The position numbers were made by a program, and so were the translations under genes. DNA of 64,000 nucleotides from Acanthococcus lagerstroemiae. Its lineage: Eukaryota > Arthropoda > Insecta > Hemiptera > Eriococcidae. The DNA is taken from assembly GCA_031841125.1 (NCBI GenBank), contig CM063114.1, positions 33,935,574 to 33,999,573 of the forward strand. Reading direction: 5' to 3'. Below the pieces are notes generated by a model. That model saw only the letters and a program-made list of their open reading frames with translations, was not told the origin of the DNA and searched no databases. Of the stretch, positions 59,958 through 64,000 are shown piece by piece. Numbering within the stretch: the first letter of the stretch is position 1; each line of letters begins with the position of its first letter.

Positions 59958-61429
59958 TTTTATGCTTTGCTTCATAAAAATTGTTTTCTGTTATTTTCAT
60001 ATATTTTTTGCCTTTTTGGTATTTTTGGTGGCCCGTTTTCCAAGACCGGAGCCCGGGGGATATCCCCCCCCCTCATCAGGCATGATTCCCATTCCGAACT
60101 GGAGTATGTTTATTTTCTGCTACCTGTGTTTAGCGTGAGGTTGGAAGAAGCTCTAACATAAGTGTAGAATATACCATTATACCATAATCAGGGCCGGGAT
60201 TTTTAGGCCAACTCCTTTTTTTTTTTCCTAGTCTAGCCTTTTCGGTCTTTTTAGGTTTTCTGAACGAATCTGGAAATTCTGAAACCAATGAGCTAATTCT
60301 GATACGGCCCTATTTTCCCCTAAAATTGATGTTTTTAGAGATCCTCTGGATTATTTCGGGTAGAAATTCAAATTTCGAGATTATTTTGCCAGTTTTCAAT
60401 TTGTTATGAAAAGAATTTTAAATTTTTTGAGAAGAAAATTTTTATAAATCCGTTTCAATTGAAAAAAAAAAATTGAACCTTATTATTTGTTGCAATAAAG
60501 TATTTTGATTCAAAATTATTACATTGTACATAGTTAGGAGGAATAGAAGTATAAAAATTCAGTTTTTAATCATCTTTAATATGATACCCATGAAGCCATA
60601 ATTTTATAGGGACCCTGTGGGACTATTTTACTTTTTCTGAGACTATTTACTTTGATGTGGACTTCTTATGAACTATTTAGGTCTTGTTAGAGACTTTCAA
60701 TGCGGCTTTTTTTTTTTTTTTTTTTAGTTTGTAACGGTTAAAAGCCGGGCCCAGGCCGTAATCCTTTGCAGCATGCTATGGAATTAGAATATTCTCGAGT
60801 ATGCTGAACATTTAAAATACAAGACTCCATCTCAGTTCTCAATTTTTTTTTCCTGTAGAATTCTTTTTGTGACTCTTGGTTCAGTTATCTACGGAGACAA
60901 AATTAGAATTTTCATGTTGTGGTAATCCCAGTCAAGCTGCTTCTTATTTATTACTGTTATTATTTTCGATTATTACCTTCTTCTCATTTCTCGGCGTAGG
61001 TATAATCAGTCTCGAAATTATTCAAAAACTTTATCGCGTCTGTATGTATGCGATAACTTTGCCTCTACTCTGTCACTTTCCACCTTCACCAATAATCTGC
61101 GAACTGTTAGCCAATGTATGACTGTGCCGTGAACTGCAATAAGTATCCATCCTAAGTATTATTATCTTATAAAAAATGAAGTAGCCATAGATGACATGTG
61201 ATCATGTTATAATTTGGTCATCAATGCGAGCCTTGGATCTGCCGTGCCACCGTTTAAAAAATAGCAGAGGTGGATGGCGGAGGCATTAAGAAAACATATC
61301 GATGAGCACACCTGTATAAGTTTAAAATCGAATCCCGATCCTCATCATCAATTATCTAGGCTCGAAGCCGAATACCACAATACATATAAGGTAAATTTTT
61401 CGAATATTGAAACTTAAAAAAAAAAGGCA
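59958..61429. other. No gene recognised
   Basis: A lone hAT-like end, CAGGGCCGGGATTTTTAGG, at about 60191 has no matching partner found. T runs lie at about 60220-60230 and 60709-60725. No gene. Confidence 0.4.
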
Positions 61430-62595
61430 TAAGTTTTTAATAGTTTTTTCGAGATGACTAAAGTTTTTCATAAATTTTATTTAATTTTAGTTGTACAGAA
61501 ACTTATAATAGAACTTTCAATTTTTAAAATCTTTTGAATTTTAAGATTTTTCCAAATTTTTTGTTATAGCTCTGATGAGTTTTTGAATGTGACAACAATT
61601 TTTCATGAATCTGGCTGCAGTTTCGTATTCGACTTGGTTAATAATTCCCGGCATTAAATAGGATCAGTTTTCAATATTGTGAAATTCTTTGTATTTTGAG
61701 ACACTTTTCAAAATTTTTGTAATTACTTGGATAATTTATTCAAGGTGACTACAATATTACATGAATCTGACTTTATTTTTGTATGCGAGTTTTTGAAGAT
61801 TCCTTACATTAAATCAAGTTACATTTTCAATTTCATCAAAATTTTCAAATTCTGATTTTCTTCAGCATTTTTATTAGAGCGCTTTGATCGTTTTGTCAAG
61901 ATGATGTGAATCTTGACTCCGTTTTCTGTATTCGAGTTGTTTGAAGACGTTTGGTATCAAATTGAGTTCAGGTTTCAATTTCGTCCAATTTTTCGAATTG
62001 TGGATGGTATTTATTTTTTTTTTAAATTATTATAATTTACTGAAAATTTTCCTAAGATGACTACAATTGTCCATGAATCGAATTCAGGTTTCATGTACGA
62101 GTTATTTAAAGACCCATTTATAGTTTTCAATTTCGTCAGATTTTTCAAATTTTGAAATCGTTTCCAAAATTCCTGTTGTTACATTTTGATTATTTTCTCA
62201 AAATAACTATAATTTTTCATGAATTTTATTTACTTTTCATGTATGGGTTATTTTAAAACATGTAATACCGAATATAATGACTTCGTGATTATCTTTTCAA
62301 GATGCCTACAATTTTCCATGAATCTTATTTAATGTCCGTGTACGAGTTGCTTAAAAACTTGATATCACTCCAAGTTCGATTTGCAGTTTTGTCAAATTTT
62401 GAGGATGATAAGAATTTTTCCGAAGTTTTTGTTTTAACGTTTTCAAAAGAAACTATGATTTCCATGAATCTTACTCAGTGTTATGAGTTGTTTCACGACT
62501 CTTTATATCAAATTGAGTTCAGTTTCCAATATTTTCATTTTTTTCCCCTTCAAATTTTAAGATTTATGTCAATAACTTTTCGATCATTTTACTTC

Positions 62596-62994
62596 CACGG
62601 TATCTACCAATCACGAAAGTCATAAAAAAGTCATGAATTGAAATCAGTGGTCACAACTGTTATGAAAGTTATTAATTCTATGGTATATAATTTGCTTTTC
62701 TCCAAAAATCATGAATTCTCTCCAATCCTTCATTCTCTCATTGGGAGGGAGGGAGCAGATAACTTTTTTATGCGCGTACATTTGCTTAAATTTATTATTT
62801 TATCATCTTTCTTTTTAAATTCGAGCTCCAAAATATTAACAAAGGAAGAAATTGAACAAGTATCACTGAAATATCAAATTAGGTAAATTTTGTTTTATAA
62901 TTTAGAACCCCTAACATAAGTGCTGTGAGCCCATAAAAAAAGTCACAAGAGTGGTCGTGAAGAAGTCATGAATTTCACAAATTTCTACACCCTG
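62596..62994. mobile_element. Probable hAT-type MITE nested in the tandem array
   Basis: Left end CACGGTATCTACCAATCACG and right end CAAATTTCTACACCCTG, which complements to CAGGGTGTAGAAATTTG. Both subterminal parts carry AAGAAGTCATGAAT / AAAAAGTCATGAAT in direct orientation. It breaks a 150-bp unit between GATCATTTTACTTC and AAAGTCACTACAATTTTCC. No clear 8-bp duplication. Confidence 0.5.
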
Positions 62995-63575
62995 ACAAAG
63001 TCACTACAATTTTCCGTGAATCTTAGTCAGTTGTAAGTATGCCTTCTGGCATTAAATATCTCGTTAAATTAATAAATAAATAAAAAAATAAATAAAAAAT
63101 TGTTTGAAGACTTCTCGTTACAAATGAGGTTCAAATTTTTAATTTTGTCCAAATTTTCAGACTCTATCAAAATTATTGTCGTAACTCCTTGAACCATTCT
63201 TCAATGGTCGCTATAATTTTCCATAAATCCTACTCGATTTCCATGTACGAACTGTTTGAAGACTCACATTAAATTCAGTTAGTTGTTTTGTGGAATCTTA
63301 AAGATTTTCTCAGAATTTTTGTTATAACTCTGTAATTGATTTTTCCGTACATCTTACCCGATCTTGATATACGAGTAGTTTGCTAAGACTTCTATTATCA
63401 AAGTAAGGTCCAAATTTTAATTTTCTCGAGGAATTTTTCGAATTGTGGGACTACTGTTTTCTGTTTATGTTTTTTCTCGGTGAATACAATTTTCCATGAA
63501 TTTAATTCAGTTCCCGGATAAGTATCACGTATGTTCAATTTATAATTTTGTCAAATTTCAAGGATGTTTTTATAG

Positions 63576-63710
63576 TTTTTTTTTTTTTTTTTCAATTCAA
63601 TTCAATTAGGTTTATTCGTTCCTTGCCCACTGAGCCTAAGCTCGTTTTGGGTTCGGCTGTATGTTACAATAGCTTATGTTATGATAGCATGAATTAATAT
63701 AAATGAAAAT
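63576..63710 (-). mobile_element. Possible retroposon 3' end with poly-A
   Basis: On the minus strand, GC-richer sequence (GAGCTTAGGCTCAGTGGG, AACGAATAAACC) leads into AATTGAATTGAATTG and an A run of about 17. That is the layout of a non-LTR or SINE 3' end. It interrupts the 150-bp array. The 5' limit is uncertain. Confidence 0.45.
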
Positions 63711-64000
63711 AAGAAATATATGTATATAAATAAAGTGGTCATGTTTTGATGGTTATTCCAAGGGGGCTGCAATATCTTTACTAAGTTTCCATACCCGAGT
63801 TGTTACAAAATTCCTTATATCGGTTCAACTTTCAATTTTTCTAATTTTGAATTTTTCTTCCTAAAACTTTTATAATAAGTTTTGTGGACTGTTTCCCCGA
63901 AGTGACTACGATTTTCCACAAATGTTGCCCAATTCTTTTATAACACGCCGTGATGTCATATAGCGTTCAATTGACAATTTTATAAAATTTTTCAAATGTT

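Larger units (their letters stand above)
61430..64000 (+). repeat. Long diverged ~150-bp tandem array, running off the window
   Basis: Unit words recur in fixed order: GATGACTACAATTTTTCATGAATC, then TACGAGTTGTTTGAAGAC, ATCAAATTGAGTTCA, TTCAATTTCGTCAAATTTTTC, and AACTCTTTGATCATTTT. The first word or a close variant is seen near 61455, 61588, 61745, 62056, 62205, 62299, 62449, 62999, 63205, 63482 and 63903, mostly 90-160 bp apart. The array is interrupted by a MITE (62596-62994) and a retroposon tail (63576-63710). Open frames of 80-107 codons inside it are repeat artefacts. Confidence 0.7.

Noticed and set aside
60191..60760. Possible hAT element starting CAGGGCCGGGATTTTTAGG
   Set aside because: No complementary right end or matching flanking octamer was found within about 1 kb.
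62302..62625. Plus-strand frame of 107 codons
   Set aside because: Lies within the 150-bp tandem array and its residues follow the repeat words; AT-rich satellite DNA gives such frames by chance.
1..64000. CRISPR array, operon-like cluster or bacterial defence system
   Set aside because: The direct repeats here are diverged and lack uniform spacers. Coding density is very low, and introns, SINEs and MITEs show eukaryotic nuclear DNA.

Overview
The window looks like nuclear DNA of an arthropod, most likely an insect. It is AT-rich, full of decayed transposons and diverged tandem repeats, and has one clear protein-coding gene split by a large intron. There is no bacterial gene density and there are no operons. 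The order of insect cannot be read from the sequence.

Gene content: two exons on the plus strand, 21336-21509 and 27904-30545, join in phase across a 6.4-kb intron. Together they encode about 937 residues of an acidic, Ser-rich, apparently disordered protein that I do not recognise by name. It carries a basic cluster, a Pro-rich SH3-type motif and a match to the PP1-docking motif. The second exon ends at a canonical donor (AAG|GTAAGA), so the gene continues beyond 30545. I could not find the next exon in the remaining 33 kb, so 30546 onward is probably intron of this gene for an unknown distance.

Mobile elements: (a) three broken non-LTR retrotransposon reverse transcriptases (4783-5930, 7602-7975, 14911-15899); (b) the N-terminal part of a hAT/ZMYM1-like transposase on the minus strand (49630-50088); (c) a cohort of short non-autonomous hAT-type elements, four with perfect 8-bp target-site duplications (17633-17823, 36524-36907, 37717-37984, 59684-59957) and several with imperfect ones (16578-16984, 49225-49582, 58807-58999); (d) a 609-bp element with perfect 38-bp terminal inverted repeats (45499-46107); (e) a fold-back element carrying a nested insertion (482-942); (f) a tRNA-derived SINE on the minus strand (about 56040-56206).

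Repeats: much of the rest consists of old, diverged tandem repeats found in several places and in both orientations. The main families are a unit of about 150 bp (61.4-64.0 kb, 39.1-40.6 kb), a unit of about 115-170 bp (22.3, 26.5, 42.4 and 55.8-56.9 kb), a degenerate AGACTTGTTTAAGACT-like minisatellite (10.8-12.4, 32.9, 36.1, 36.9, 41.7 and 55.3 kb), and two local three-copy arrays (18.6-19.1 and 48.4-49.1 kb). Most small open reading frames are chance openings within these repeats. I found no CRISPR array, rRNA gene, intact tRNA gene or new enzymatic system.
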